Assembly (NCBI RefSeq): GCF_900168195.1
Contig: NZ_FUYX01000011.1
Span: forward strand, 124,001-188,000
Origin: Allobosea thiooxidans
GTDB taxonomy: Bacteria > Pseudomonadota > Alphaproteobacteria > Rhizobiales > Beijerinckiaceae
Direction: 5' to 3'
Length of the DNA: 64,000 nt
A model generated the notes under the pieces. It did no database searches and was not told where the DNA came from. It saw nothing but the letters and a program-made list of their open reading frames with translations. Shown piece by piece: positions 1 through 9,830 of the stretch. The stretch's first letter is position 1, and each line of letters starts with the position of its first letter. The translations under genes were made by a program, and so were the position numbers.

Positions 1-198
1 GTGCAGAAGAGCGTCGAGGGCGTCGTCCATCTTATGGCCCAGCGCATCACCGACCGTTCGATCGATCTCCTGTCGCTGTCGGACACGCATCGCGCCGAGG
101 TTCCCATGCCCGTGGACGAGCTGAAGAACCCGCCGCTGCCCCGCCACCGCCACCCGCGCAATGTGCGGATCCTGCCGAAATCGCGGGATTTCCATTGA
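1..198 (+). CDS. Possible C-terminal remnant of a Crp/Fnr-type regulator (cut by window edge)
   Basis: An open frame runs from the first base to a TGA at 196-198, so the true start is probably upstream. Residues 8-32 resemble the dimerisation helix and the start of the DNA-binding domain of Crp/Fnr proteins, which often read like LARRIxxLTxRVxELSTLxVxxR. After that point (about residue 34) the frame becomes proline- and arginine-rich and does not give a recognisable helix-turn-helix, so the gene may be truncated or frameshifted. The family call is by eye and weak; a chance open frame is possible. Confidence 0.3.
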   Translation: MQKSVEGVVHLMAQRITDRSIDLLSLSDTHRAEVPMPVDELKNPPLPRHRHPRNVRILPKSRDFH

Positions 199-513
199 GG
201 CGGTGAGGGCCGCTTTCATCATCCCCGGTCATCCCAGGCGATCGCAGGGAAACCCGGGATCCATGCCTGAAGCTTCGTCGGGAATGTTCCGGCGATGAAT
301 CCCGGATCGACGCCGCTCCGCAGCTTGTCCGGGATGAGATGATGCGGAGGCGAGGGCTAGCCTTCTTGGAAGGCTCCGATGGTGTCCGTCAAAACAAACT
401 TCTCCAGCGGCAGTGAAATAAGAAAAAACACGCTATGGCTCGTGAATTGAGCTTTGGGGTCCGCAGGTATAAGTGATTTGTTCGATTTACCGAACGAATG
501 ACGCGACGGCATC
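199..513. other. Intergenic region upstream of cysH
   Basis: No convincing gene. Bases 219-343 hold a degenerate palindromic element of the dispersed intergenic type: it opens with CATCCCCGGTCATCCC, closes with GTCCGGGATGAGA, and has internal CCCGGGATCCATG and AATCCCGGATCG. A similar arrangement occurs at 48863-48960. The AT-richer stretch from about 385 to 500 is the likely cysH promoter region. Confidence 0.5.
480..495. promoter_or_regulatory. Small inverted repeat before cysH, possible operator
   Basis: GTTCG-N6-CGAAC lies 18 bases before the cysH ATG, inside the AT-rich leader of the sulfate assimilation operon. The position suits a repressor site, but the arms are only five bases, so chance is a real alternative. 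Confidence 0.25.
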
Positions 514-1335
514 ATGGCGGAAGGCCCCGGTCGGGATCAGGCGGCAACCGAGGAAGCGGCAGGCGACCGCTCTGCCGAAGCACTCGCGCGCCGCGCCGTT
601 GCCTTGAATGCGGCGTTCGGCGCAGCCGAGGTTCCCGAACGCCTCGCCGGCCTCGTCGCGCAAGCTGCCGGTCCCGTGATCTTCACCACCTCCTTCGGCC
701 TCGAAGACCAGGTGCTGACCCATCTCATCGCGACCGCGAGGCTCCCGGTCAGCATCGTCACGCTCGACACCGGCCGCCTTTTCCCGGAGGTCTATGCGCT
801 CTGGCAGGAGACCGAGGAGCGCTATCGCCTCCTGATCCGCCCCTATTATCCGCGCCATGAGGCGGCCGAGCTGTATGTCCGCCAGAACGGCATCAACGGC
901 TTCTACGCCTCGCGCGATGCGCGCAAATCCTGCTGCGACATCCGCAAGGTCGAACCGCTCGGCCGTGCGCTCGCCGGCGCCGATCTCTGGCTGACGGGCC
1001 TGCGCGCCGACCAATCGACCGCCCGCGGCGACGTCAGGCTGGCCGAGGCCGATGTGGGGCGGGGCCTCCTCAAGGCGAGCCCGCTGCTCGACTGGACGCG
1101 CGAGCGCACGCTCGCCTTTGCCGAGCAGAACGGCGTGCCGATCAACCCGCTGCACGCGCAGGGCTTCGTCTCGATTGGCTGCCAGCCCTGCACCCGCGCC
1201 ATCCGCCCCGGCGAGCCGGAACGGGCCGGACGCTGGTGGTGGGAGGACGACGCGGCCAAGGAATGCGGCCTGCATCTCGGCCCGGACGGAAAGCTGGAGC
1301 GAAGCAAATCCGTGCCGGAGCAGGTGAACGCATGA
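514..1335 (+). CDS. cysH: Assimilatory adenylylsulfate (APS) reductase, CysH family
   Basis: Reduces activated sulfate to sulfite with thioredoxin as donor in cytoplasmic sulfate assimilation. The 273-residue product has the PAPS/APS reductase fold, with the signature [11 protein letters not shown] near residue 58. It has the cysteine set C140-C141 and C223-x-x-C226 (KSCC and GCQPC) that binds the 4Fe-4S cluster of APS-using enzymes; PAPS-only reductases lack these cysteines. The substrate is therefore probably APS, which agrees with the absence of a CysC kinase domain on the downstream CysN. The first gene of cysHDN: its stop overlaps the cysD start as ATGA. The N-terminal 20 residues are poorly conserved, so the exact start is slightly uncertain. 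Confidence 0.93.
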   Translation: MAEGPGRDQAATEEAAGDRSAEALARRAVALNAAFGAAEVPERLAGLVAQAAGPVIFTTSFGLEDQVLTHLIATARLPVSIVTLDTGRLFPEVYALWQETEERYRLLIRPYYPRHEAAELYVRQNGINGFYASRDARKSCCDIRKVEPLGRALAGADLWLTGLRADQSTARGDVRLAEADVGRGLLKASPLLDWTRERTLAFAEQNGVPINPLHAQGFVSIGCQPCTRAIRPGEPERAGRWWWEDDAAKECGLHLGPDGKLERSKSVPEQVNA

Positions 1336-2234
1336 TCCAGCTGAGCCATTTGCAGAAGCTCGAGGCGGAGGCGATCTTCATCATCCGCGAGGTGGTGGCG
1401 ACCTGCGACAAACCGGTGCTGCTCTATTCGATCGGCAAGGATTCCGCGGTCTTGCTGCATCTCGCCATGAAGGCGTTCTACCCGGCCAAGCCGCCTTTCC
1501 CGCTGCTCCATGTCGATACGACCTGGAAGTTCCGCGACATGATCGCCTTCCGCGACGAGACGGCGGCGCGGCTGGGGCTCGACCTGATCGTCCACATTAA
1601 CCGGGAGGGCGTCGAGGCCGGCATCAACCCCTTCGCCTCGGGCTCGCGCATCCATACCGACGTGATGAAGACGCAAGGGCTGAAGCAGGCGCTCGACCTC
1701 CACAAATTCGACGCCGCTTTCGGCGGCGCCCGTCGCGACGAGGAGAAGAGCCGGGCCAAGGAACGCGTCTTTTCGTTGCGCTCCTCCGAGCATCGCTGGG
1801 ACCCGAAGAACCAGCGCCCCGAGCCCTGGCAGCTGTTCAACACCCGCAAGCACCGGGGCGAGAGCTTTCGCGTGTTTCCGCTCTCCAACTGGACCGAGCG
1901 CGACGTCTGGGACTACATCGCGCTGGAGAACATCCCGGTCGTGCCGCTCTATTTCGCGGCGCCGCGCCCGGTTGTCAGGCGCGACGGCGCCTGGATCATG
2001 CGCGACGACGAGCGCATGGAGCTGCGCCCCGGCGAGGCAGTCGAAAGCCGGATGGTCCGTTTCCGTACGCTCGGTTGCTACCCGCTGACCGGGGCGGTGG
2101 AGAGCGAGGCGGCGAGCCTCACCGACATCATCGCCGAGATGCGCTCCTCCCGCTCCTCCGAGCGGCAGGGGCGCGTCATCGACCATGACGGCTCGGGCTC
2201 GATGGAGCAGAAGAAGCAGGAAGGCTATTTCTGA
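1332..2234 (+). CDS. cysD: Sulfate adenylyltransferase small subunit CysD
   Basis: Catalytic subunit of ATP sulfurylase; with CysN it makes APS from sulfate and ATP. The start [20 protein letters not shown] at 1332 overlaps the cysH stop, and the length (300 aa) is normal. A longer frame opens at 1236, but those residues are antisense-like and lie inside cysH. The PP-loop SIGKDSAV starts at residue 33. The C-terminus is typical of CysD ([16 protein letters not shown], then EQKKQEGYF). Its stop overlaps the cysN start by one base (TGATG), so the pair is probably translationally coupled. Confidence 0.96.
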   Translation: MIQLSHLQKLEAEAIFIIREVVATCDKPVLLYSIGKDSAVLLHLAMKAFYPAKPPFPLLHVDTTWKFRDMIAFRDETAARLGLDLIVHINREGVEAGINPFASGSRIHTDVMKTQGLKQALDLHKFDAAFGGARRDEEKSRAKERVFSLRSSEHRWDPKNQRPEPWQLFNTRKHRGESFRVFPLSNWTERDVWDYIALENIPVVPLYFAAPRPVVRRDGAWIMRDDERMELRPGEAVESRMVRFRTLGCYPLTGAVESEAASLTDIIAEMRSSRSSERQGRVIDHDGSGSMEQKKQEGYF

Positions 2235-3895
2235 TGGGCTTCGCCGTCGCCAGGGAACTGGTCAAAAGGAACCTGGCCAGGAAGAATCCGAAGGCGAAGC
2301 CGGCGAACCTGCTCCCCGCCAACGACACGCCGGCTGCCTCCGAAACCGGCCAGCATTCGCTGCTGCGCTTCATCACCTGCGGCTCGGTCGACGACGGCAA
2401 GTCGACTCTGATCGGCCGCATGCTCTACGAGGCCGGTGCGGTCTTCGACGACCAGCTCAGCGCGCTCGACAACGATTCCCGCAAGTTCGGCACGCAGGGC
2501 ACTGCGCTCGATTTCGCGCTCCTGGTCGACGGTCTTGCTGCCGAGCGCGAGCAGGGCATCACCATCGATGTCGCCTATCGCTATTTCGCCACCGACAGGC
2601 GCAGCTTCATCGTCGCCGATACGCCCGGTCACGAGCAATACACCCGCAATATGGCGACCGGCGCCTCGACCGCCGATCTCGCCGTCATCCTGGTCGATGC
2701 GCGCAAGGGTCTGTTGCCGCAGACGCGCCGCCATTCCTTCATCGTCTCGCTGGTCGGCGTCCGCCATGTCGTGGTCGCGATCAACAAGATGGACCTCGTC
2801 GGCTATGACGAGGCTGTCTTCGAAAAGATCGCTGCCGACTATCGCGCCGCGGTTGAGAGCCTCGGCTTCGCCTCCGTCCGCTTCGTCCCGGTCTCGGCCC
2901 GCGACGGCGACAACGTCATGGCCCGTTCGGCCGCCATGCCCTGGTATGACGGGCCGGCATTGCTGCCCCTGCTCGAAAGCGTCGCGCTCGATCGTGAGGC
3001 TGCGGGCGAGGAGGGGTTCGTCCTGCCGGTGCAGTGGGTCAACCGACCGGATCTCGATTTTCGCGGCTATGCCGGCGCGCCGGTCTCCGGCCGCGCCCGC
3101 ATCGGCGATCCGGTGGTGGCGCTGCCCTCCGGCCGCGCCAGCCGCATCGCCCGGTTGATCGGCGCTACCGGCGAGGCGAGCCAGATCGCCGCCGGCCAGT
3201 CCGCGACCGTGACGCTGGAGGACGACATCGATATCTCCCGCGGCGACGTCATTGCCGCTGCCGGCACGGTGTTGCCGGTCAGCCGCGGCCTCAGGGCACG
3301 ACTGCTCTGGACCGGCGAGCGGGCCATGCTGGAGGGTGGGCAGTTCCTGGTGAAGCTCGCGACGCAGAGCGCCGGCGCCACGGTCGAGGCCCTGCATCAC
3401 AGCATCGATATCGAGGGCTTCCAGCCCTTGCCGGCGCACAGCCTGCGGATGAACGGCATCGGCCTTGTGACGCTGCGCCTCGACAGGCCGCTGGTATCGC
3501 TGCCCTATGCGCAAAGCCATGAACTCGGCGGCTTCATCCTGATCGACCGCATCAGCAACGAGACCGTCGCCTTCGGCTTCGTCGAGCCGGGCGAGGGCGC
3601 GGCCCGGCAGGCGGTGGGCGAGGGCGGGGCGCTGGCCCGGCTGCGGCGCGACGTCGTCCGCATCGTCGGCCGGCGCGGCACGCCGGATCGCAGGGCATGG
3701 CTTGCCGCGTTGAGCTGGCGTGTCCTCAGCACGGCGGGGCTGTTCGCGGCGGCCTTCCTGCTTACGGCGAACGCCCCGGCCTCGCTGGCACTGGCCTTCG
3801 GCGACATCCTGCTGCGCCCGGGCTTGCGGGCGCTGCACATGCGGCTTTGGCGCAAGGCGCCGAACGGGGCGTTGCAGGACGGCGCGGGGATTTGA
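2234..3895 (+). CDS. cysN: Sulfate adenylyltransferase GTPase subunit CysN with a C-terminal DUF2061-like membrane domain
   Basis: GTPase subunit of ATP sulfurylase. G-protein motifs are clear: GSVDDGKST at about residues 50-58, DTPGHEQY from D129 and NKMD from N184, followed by the EF-Tu-like beta-barrel domains. There is no CysC (APS kinase) domain, which many rhizobial CysNC fusions carry. Instead residues 485-545 form an extra module: a basic stretch, the motif LSWRVLST, two hydrophobic segments, and a helix ending LRALHMRLWRK. This matches my memory of DUF2061, a small predicted membrane domain (xxSWRxxxTxDTxxxS... YYLHERxWxR). The fusion would tether ATP sulfurylase to the inner membrane; that is inference. 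Last gene of cysHDN. Confidence 0.9.
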   Translation: MGFAVARELVKRNLARKNPKAKPANLLPANDTPAASETGQHSLLRFITCGSVDDGKSTLIGRMLYEAGAVFDDQLSALDNDSRKFGTQGTALDFALLVDGLAAEREQGITIDVAYRYFATDRRSFIVADTPGHEQYTRNMATGASTADLAVILVDARKGLLPQTRRHSFIVSLVGVRHVVVAINKMDLVGYDEAVFEKIAADYRAAVESLGFASVRFVPVSARDGDNVMARSAAMPWYDGPALLPLLESVALDREAAGEEGFVLPVQWVNRPDLDFRGYAGAPVSGRARIGDPVVALPSGRASRIARLIGATGEASQIAAGQSATVTLEDDIDISRGDVIAAAGTVLPVSRGLRARLLWTGERAMLEGGQFLVKLATQSAGATVEALHHSIDIEGFQPLPAHSLRMNGIGLVTLRLDRPLVSLPYAQSHELGGFILIDRISNETVAFGFVEPGEGAARQAVGEGGALARLRRDVVRIVGRRGTPDRRAWLAALSWRVLSTAGLFAAAFLLTANAPASLALAFGDILLRPGLRALHMRLWRKAPNGALQDGAGI

Positions 3896-3934
3896 CGGTT
3901 CGCTTCGCGATCAACCTGCCGGAGATGGAAGGGG

Positions 3935-4342
3935 TTACGCTCCAACCACCGCCGTCGCCTCGATTTCCAGCAGCGCCTCGGGCTCCACCAGCGCTGTCAC
4001 CGCGACCACAGCCATCGCCGGGAAATGGCGGCCGAAGACCTCGCGATAGGCCGGCCCTATCTCCTTGAGGCTGGTGCGATAGGTCGCGATATCGGTGACG
4101 TACCAGGTCAGTCGCACGATATCCTCGACGCGGCCACCGCCGGCCTCGACCACCGCCCTGATATTGAGGAAGGTCTGGCGCAGCTGGCCGACGAAGCCCT
4201 GCGCGAAGACGCCTTGCGCATCCCAGCCGACGAGCCCGCCCGTCACCAGCACGCGGCCTTCCGCCACCATGCCGTTGGCATAGCCGCGCGGCTGCGGCCA
4301 GCCCTCGGGCAGGATGGCGCGGGATTGCGGAACGTCTGACAT
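3935..4342 (-). CDS. RidA/YjgF/YER057c/UK114-family protein of the aryl-CoA cluster, key Arg replaced
   Basis: The 135-residue product has the RidA fold throughout. Classical RidA hydrolyses enamine/imine intermediates to keto acids and ammonia. The arginine that binds the substrate carboxylate in E. coli RidA (FPARS, Arg105) is Met110 here (FPAMA), while the following LEIEA segment is kept, so this belongs to a non-archetypal Rid subfamily. It is the last gene of the leftward aryl-CoA unit, 200 bases after the ligase, with a family A palindromic element between. A role in releasing ammonia from an imino/enamino-CoA intermediate of anthranilate breakdown is inferred. The start is set at MSDVPQSR; an in-frame upstream extension crosses the repeat and is not credible. 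Confidence 0.85.
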   Translation of the reverse strand: MSDVPQSRAILPEGWPQPRGYANGMVAEGRVLVTGGLVGWDAQGVFAQGFVGQLRQTFLNIRAVVEAGGGRVEDIVRLTWYVTDIATYRTSLKEIGPAYREVFGRHFPAMAVVAVTALVEPEALLEIEATAVVGA

Positions 4343-4417
4343 GGGTTTTTGCCTCGATCTTGGCCGTTCGGCTCTGGTTGGTCTGAAGGATGAGTGCGTT
4401 GTTCGATCAGGCTGCGC

Positions 4418-4513
4418 CGTCATTGCGAGCGCAGCGAAGCACTCCAGGAGGACGGGGCCGAAGCGTTCAGCCCAGTCCTCTTGGATTGCTTCGTCGCTCC
4501 TCGTAATGACGGC
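4418..4513. repeat. Dispersed palindromic element, family A, copy 1
   Basis: Outer arms CGTCATTGCGAG and TAATGACG, inner arms AGCACTCCAGGAGGAC and AGTCCTCTTGGATTGCT. Related copies are at 15156-15253 and 35140-35229, with a short derivative at 12246-12277. It sits between the ligase and the RidA-like gene, which appear to be co-transcribed. Confidence 0.8.
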
Positions 4514-4542
4514 CTCCTGGATTCGGTCCGATTGAAAAGAAC

Positions 4543-6183
<1,641 letters not shown>

Positions 6184-6198
6184 GGCGTTCCCCTGCTC

Positions 6199-6251
6199 AG
6201 AGGCGGATTCACCGATCAGGTCGGTTCGACCTGATCGGTGAATCCGCCTCT
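6199..6251. repeat. Perfect 25-bp inverted repeat with 3-base loop
   Basis: Arms 6199-6223 and 6227-6251 are exact reverse complements (AGAGGCGGATTCACCGATCA...), separated by GTT. The hairpin fills the gap between the acyl-CoA dehydrogenase stop and the ligase start in a leftward unit. There is no T-run, so it is not a classical terminator; it could stabilise or process mRNA, or be a mobile palindromic element. Confidence 0.85.
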
Positions 6252-6315
6252 AATCGTTGAAGGGAGAACGCGTTATCCGATCAGGTTGCGCAGCAACCTG
6301 ACCGGCGCGTGCTCC
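6248..6315 (-). repeat. Dispersed element (family G, copy 1) inside the acyl-CoA dehydrogenase 3' end
   Basis: On the minus strand this reads GGAGCACGCGCCGGTCAGG, then TTGCTGCGCAACCTGATCGG, then ATAACGCGTTCTCCC...CGATTAG. The same sequence with scattered substitutions lies in an intergenic region at 49045-49111. Both copies carry a small hairpin (CAGGTTGC/GCAACCTG here). In this copy the repeat is translated as the last 20 residues of the dehydrogenase. Confidence 0.65.
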
Positions 6316-7509
6316 AGCGGCATGTGTCTTGAGCAGGTCGCGCGCGATCACGACCTTCTGGACCTCCGAGGCGCCCTCGTAGATGCGCAGGGCCCTGATC
6401 TCCCGGTACAATTCCTCGACCTTGACGCCCCTGGTGACGCCGAGGCCGCCATGGATCTGCACGGCTCGGTCGATCACGCGCTGGGCGTTCTCCGTCGCGA
6501 CGAGCTTCGCCAGCGCCGCCTCGCGCGTGACACGGGGCGCGCCGCGATCCTTGGTCCAGGCGGCGCGATAGACGAGCAGGGCGGCGGCATCGACCTCTGC
6601 CGCGCTGTCGGCGATCGCCGCCTGCGATAGTTGGAGATCACCCAGCGTGCCGCCGAAGAGCTTGCGGCCATTGGCATGGGCCAGCGTCTCGTGCAGCGCG
6701 CGCCTTGCGAAGCCGAGCGCGGCGGCGCCGACCGTCGAGCGGAAGATGTCGAGCGTCGCCATCGCGATCTTGAAGCCGTCGCCCGGCCCGCCGATCCGGT
6801 TCTCGAGCGGCACGCGGCAGCCGTCGAAGCGCAAGGTCGCCAGCGGATGCGGCGCGATCACCTCGATGCGCTCGGTGATACTGAGGCCGGGCGTATCGGC
6901 CTCGACCAGGAAGGCGGAGAGCCCGCGGGCGCCGGGTGCCTCGCCAGTGCGGGCGAAGACGACGTAATGGTCGGCGATGCCGCCATTCGAGATCCAGCTC
7001 TTCTCGCCGTCGATGCGGACATGAGTGTCGCCATCCGGCGACGCGGTCGTCGCCATGGCGGCGACGTCGGAGCCCGCTTCCTTCTCCGAGAGGGCGAAGG
7101 CGGCGATGCGGACGCCTTCGCAGACCCCGGGCAGGATCCGCGCCTTCAACGTCTCGGAGCCCGCGATTGTGATCGCGCCGCTGCCGAGCCCCTGCATAGC
7201 GAAGGCGAAATCGGTGAGGCCGTCACGGCTGCCGAGTATCTCGCGTGCGAGGCAGAGCGTGCGAACATCGAGCGTCGGGTTCAGGCCCCCATAGGTTTCG
7301 GGCACGGCGGCGCGCAAGAAGCCGCCTTCGCCGAGCGCCGCGACGCGCGCGCGGCACGCGGCGTCGACATCCGCATGCGGCAGGCCGGCCAGGGTGGCAT
7401 CGGCCCAGGTTGTGAGCTCCAGGGCGAAGCGGCGGTGCCGGTCCTCGAAGAACGGCCAGTCCAGCGTGTCGCCGAGGATGTCGAGGCCGAGGCGAGGAGC
7501 GCTGCCCAT
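6250..7509 (-). CDS. Acyl-CoA dehydrogenase of the aryl-CoA cluster
   Basis: An FAD flavoenzyme of 419 residues with the three-domain acyl-CoA dehydrogenase fold. FAD/substrate motifs include [15 protein letters not shown] (about residue 137) and WISNGG. The C-terminal helical domain has [10 protein letters not shown] and the motif [16 protein letters not shown], where the Glu is at the catalytic-base position of the short-chain subfamily. It probably oxidises a ring-derived or ring-opened CoA intermediate. It lies 1 base downstream of the enoyl-CoA hydratase gene. Residues 400-419 and the stop appear to come from a dispersed repeat (6248-6315), so the native end was probably altered. Substrate not known. 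Confidence 0.88.
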   Translation of the reverse strand: MGSAPRLGLDILGDTLDWPFFEDRHRRFALELTTWADATLAGLPHADVDAACRARVAALGEGGFLRAAVPETYGGLNPTLDVRTLCLAREILGSRDGLTDFAFAMQGLGSGAITIAGSETLKARILPGVCEGVRIAAFALSEKEAGSDVAAMATTASPDGDTHVRIDGEKSWISNGGIADHYVVFARTGEAPGARGLSAFLVEADTPGLSITERIEVIAPHPLATLRFDGCRVPLENRIGGPGDGFKIAMATLDIFRSTVGAAALGFARRALHETLAHANGRKLFGGTLGDLQLSQAAIADSAAEVDAAALLVYRAAWTKDRGAPRVTREAALAKLVATENAQRVIDRAVQIHGGLGVTRGVKVEELYREIRALRIYEGASEVQKVVIARDLLKTHAAGARAGQVAAQPDRITRSPFND

Positions 7510-7510
7510 C

Positions 7511-8347
7511 TCAGTTGCCCTCGAAGACCGGTTTCCGTTTCTCGGCGAAGGCGTGGTAGGCGCGGGAAAAGTCCTCGGTCTGCATGCACAAGGCCTGCGC
7601 CACGGCTTCCGCCTCGATCGCGCTCTCGACCGACATCGCCCATTCCATCTCGAGCATGCGCTTGGTCATGGCATTGGCGAAGGTCGGCCCGTCCGCCAGT
7701 TCGGTTGCGAGCGTCTGCGCCTCGGCGAGCACGGCCTCGGGCGCGCAGAGGCGATTGAGGAACCCCCAGCGCTCGGCCTCCTCGCCCTTGAGTACGCGGC
7801 CGGTATAGAGCAGCTCCGCCGCGCGGCCCTGGCCGATGATGCGCGGCAGCATCGCGCAGGCGCCCATGTCGCAGCCGGCAAGCCCGACGCGGTTGAACAG
7901 GAAGGCGATCTTGCTGCCGGCGGTGCCGAGCCGGAGGTCGGAAGCCATGGCGATGATCGCGCCGGCCCCGGCGCAGACGCCGTCGATGGCGGCGACGATC
8001 GGCTGCGGGCAGGCGCGCATCGCCTTGACCAGCTCGCCCGTCATCCGGGTGAACTTGAGCAGATCCCTGGTCTCCATCGCGACCAGCGGGCCGATGATCT
8101 CGAAGACGTCGCCGCCTGAGGAGAAATTGCCGCCGGCGCCGGTCACGACGATCGCCTTGATCGCCTCCTCCTTCTGCGCGGCGAGGAAGAAATCCGTGAG
8201 TTCGCGGTAGCTTGCGAAGGTCAGCGGATTCTTTTTCTCAGGCCGGTTGAGCGTCACCGTCGCGACCTTGCCGGTGACCGAAAGGCTGAAATGCCCGGGC
8301 GCGAAGCCGGCCAGCGGCAGGGGCGTGGGATTGGCGGTCTGGCCCAT
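7511..8347 (-). CDS. Enoyl-CoA hydratase/isomerase (crotonase) family protein
   Basis: A 278-residue crotonase-fold protein. The oxyanion-hole region ([11 protein letters not shown]) and the segment [22 protein letters not shown] are clear, and the trimer region follows. By eye the two catalytic glutamates of mitochondrial enoyl-CoA hydratase are not conserved: the CELAM position reads AIIAM and the PEILLG position reads FNRVG. The segment [14 protein letters not shown] is typical of a separate crotonase branch. The reaction may be hydration, isomerisation or ring hydrolysis in the aryl-CoA pathway. The start overlaps the marR stop, and the gene is followed 1 base later by the acyl-CoA dehydrogenase. 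Confidence 0.85.
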   Translation of the reverse strand: MGQTANPTPLPLAGFAPGHFSLSVTGKVATVTLNRPEKKNPLTFASYRELTDFFLAAQKEEAIKAIVVTGAGGNFSSGGDVFEIIGPLVAMETRDLLKFTRMTGELVKAMRACPQPIVAAIDGVCAGAGAIIAMASDLRLGTAGSKIAFLFNRVGLAGCDMGACAMLPRIIGQGRAAELLYTGRVLKGEEAERWGFLNRLCAPEAVLAEAQTLATELADGPTFANAMTKRMLEMEWAMSVESAIEAEAVAQALCMQTEDFSRAYHAFAEKRKPVFEGN

Positions 8348-8892
8348 CAGGCGTCTCCCTTGGCCGCCTCGCCGGCGTCCTTCGTCCGGCCGGCGATGGC
8401 GCGATGCAGCGAGGTCTTGGTCGTTCCGAGCAGCCGGAAGAGCTGCCCGATCTCAGGCTGGTCGAGCCCGGCGAAGAGCTCGGCGATCCAGGTCTCGTGC
8501 CGCTCGGCCATGGCGCGGAAGGCCTTGCGGCCCTGCGCCGTCAAGGTGAGGATCTGGACGCGCCGGTCCTGCGGGGCCGGGCGCTTGTCGACGAGCCCGT
8601 CCGCCACGAGCCCGGCGACGACGGCGGTAACGTTGCCGTTCGAGACCATCAGCCGCTGCGAGACCTCGCCGACGGTCATGCCGACCGCGGTCTTGTCGAG
8701 CTGGGCCATCAGGTCGAAGCGCGGTAGCGTCGTCTTGAACTCCTCGCGCAGCCGGTTGCGGATCTCGGTCTCGATCAGGGTCGAGCAGGTCAGCAGCCTG
8801 AGCCAGAGGCGCAATTCGTCCTTGTGGTCGCCGGGGCGTTCGCTCGCCTTGGTCTCGCGGTCGAGCATCAGGGCGGAGGAGGGCATCTCCAT
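8347..8892 (-). CDS. MarR-family transcriptional regulator of the aryl-CoA cluster
   Basis: A winged helix-turn-helix regulator of about 181 residues. The recognition region reads [28 protein letters not shown], followed by the wing [20 protein letters not shown] segment of MarR proteins. MarR members in aromatic-CoA clusters usually repress their own operon and release DNA on binding the aryl-CoA. The start at 8892 is preferred because GGGGAG lies seven bases before it and it begins 1 base after the SDR stop; an ATG at 8910 is possible but lacks a good ribosome site. Matching AT-rich motifs before both divergent units (9666-9683, 9831-9847) are candidate operators. Confidence 0.88.
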   Translation of the reverse strand: MEMPSSALMLDRETKASERPGDHKDELRLWLRLLTCSTLIETEIRNRLREEFKTTLPRFDLMAQLDKTAVGMTVGEVSQRLMVSNGNVTAVVAGLVADGLVDKRPAPQDRRVQILTLTAQGRKAFRAMAERHETWIAELFAGLDQPEIGQLFRLLGTTKTSLHRAIAGRTKDAGEAAKGDA

Positions 8893-8893
8893 C

Positions 8894-9649
8894 TCAGAAC
8901 TCCCCGCCATTGATCAGGAGCGACTGGCCGGTGACGGCATCGCTGCCCGGCCCGCAGAGGTAGAGCACGGCGGCCGCAACCTCCTCCGGCGCGATCAGCC
9001 GTCCCTGCGGATTGTCCTTGAGCATCGCCGCCAGCGCATCCTCGCGGCTCTTGCCGGTCTTGGCCGCGACGTTGTCGACGCTGGCGGTCGCCATGTCGGT
9101 GTCGGCATAGCCGGGGCAGACGGCGTTGACGGTGACGCCGGAGCGCGCGGTCTCCAGCGCCAGCGATTTCACCAGCCCGACCACGGCATGCTTCGCCGCC
9201 GTATAGGCGCTGACATAGGGATAGCCGCGGTGCCCGGCCGTCGAGGCGACGGCGATCAGCCGGCCGCGACGGCGCTCCAGCATCGCGGGCAGGGCGGCAT
9301 GGAACAGGTTGACGGTGCCGATCAGGTTGATCTCGACCATGCGGCGGAAGCGTTCGCCGTCGCTGCGCATGAACGGGCCGGTCTCGACCGCGCCGGCGTT
9401 GGCGACCGCGATGTCGAAGGCATGCCCGCCGGAGAGGCGGCCGAGCGCGGCGGAGACCGAGGCCGCGTCGCGCACGTCGCAGGCGGCGAAATCGGCGGCG
9501 GCTCCGGCGGCGACGGCGTCGCGCAGGGTGGTCTCTTCGCGCCCCAGGATGCTGACCCGCGCTCCGGCCAGCGTCAGCGCGGTGGCGATGGCGCGGCCGA
9601 TGCCGCGTCCTCCTCCCGTCACCAGCGCGCGTTGTCCCTGCAGAGCCAT
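8894..9649 (-). CDS. Short-chain dehydrogenase/reductase, probable 3-hydroxyacyl-CoA dehydrogenase
   Basis: A classical SDR of 251 residues. It has the cofactor motif TGGGRGIG (residues 11-18), the NAG motif (VANAG), a catalytic Ser in VASTAG, YTAAK (Tyr/Lys), and the C-terminal GQSLLINGGEF. The leading gene of the leftward unit, it would oxidise the hydroxyacyl-CoA made by the adjacent crotonase. The ribosome site GAAGGAGAG sits just before the ATG. The exact substrate is inferred from context only. Confidence 0.87.
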   Translation of the reverse strand: MALQGQRALVTGGGRGIGRAIATALTLAGARVSILGREETTLRDAVAAGAAADFAACDVRDAASVSAALGRLSGGHAFDIAVANAGAVETGPFMRSDGERFRRMVEINLIGTVNLFHAALPAMLERRRGRLIAVASTAGHRGYPYVSAYTAAKHAVVGLVKSLALETARSGVTVNAVCPGYADTDMATASVDNVAAKTGKSREDALAAMLKDNPQGRLIAPEEVAAAVLYLCGPGSDAVTGQSLLINGGEF

Positions 9650-9665
9650 GCCGTTCTCTCCTTCT

Positions 9666-9683
9666 GGAAATATATTTTAAGTC
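9666..9683 (-). promoter_or_regulatory. Candidate operator / leader motif before the leftward unit
   Basis: On the minus strand this reads GACTTAAAATATATTTCC, about 17 bases before the SDR start. The plus-strand motif GGCTTAAAATAATTTCC at 9831-9847 occupies the matching place before the divergent gene. Such symmetry suggests a shared regulator, most simply the MarR protein encoded here. Confidence 0.5.
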
Positions 9684-9811
9684 TCAATCAATTTGCAAGC
9701 CGATCGATGTTTGAGTGCGGCCGGTAGGAGCCTATTCATGTCACGAAAAGGTGATGGCATCGGCGGCTTCGGCCATGATTGCCCATATTCTCGCGCGATC
9801 ACGAAGGCTCT

Positions 9812-9830
9812 TGAGCGGATAACAATTTCA
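9812..9830 (+). promoter_or_regulatory. 19-nt match to the E. coli lac operator region
   Basis: TGAGCGGATAACAATTTCA matches, base for base, the lacO1 core plus its 3' flank in E. coli. It lies 50 bases before the monooxygenase start and adjoins the CTTAAAAT motif. No LacI homologue is in the window. Chance, an unusual native site, or a foreign origin all need checking. Confidence 0.4.
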
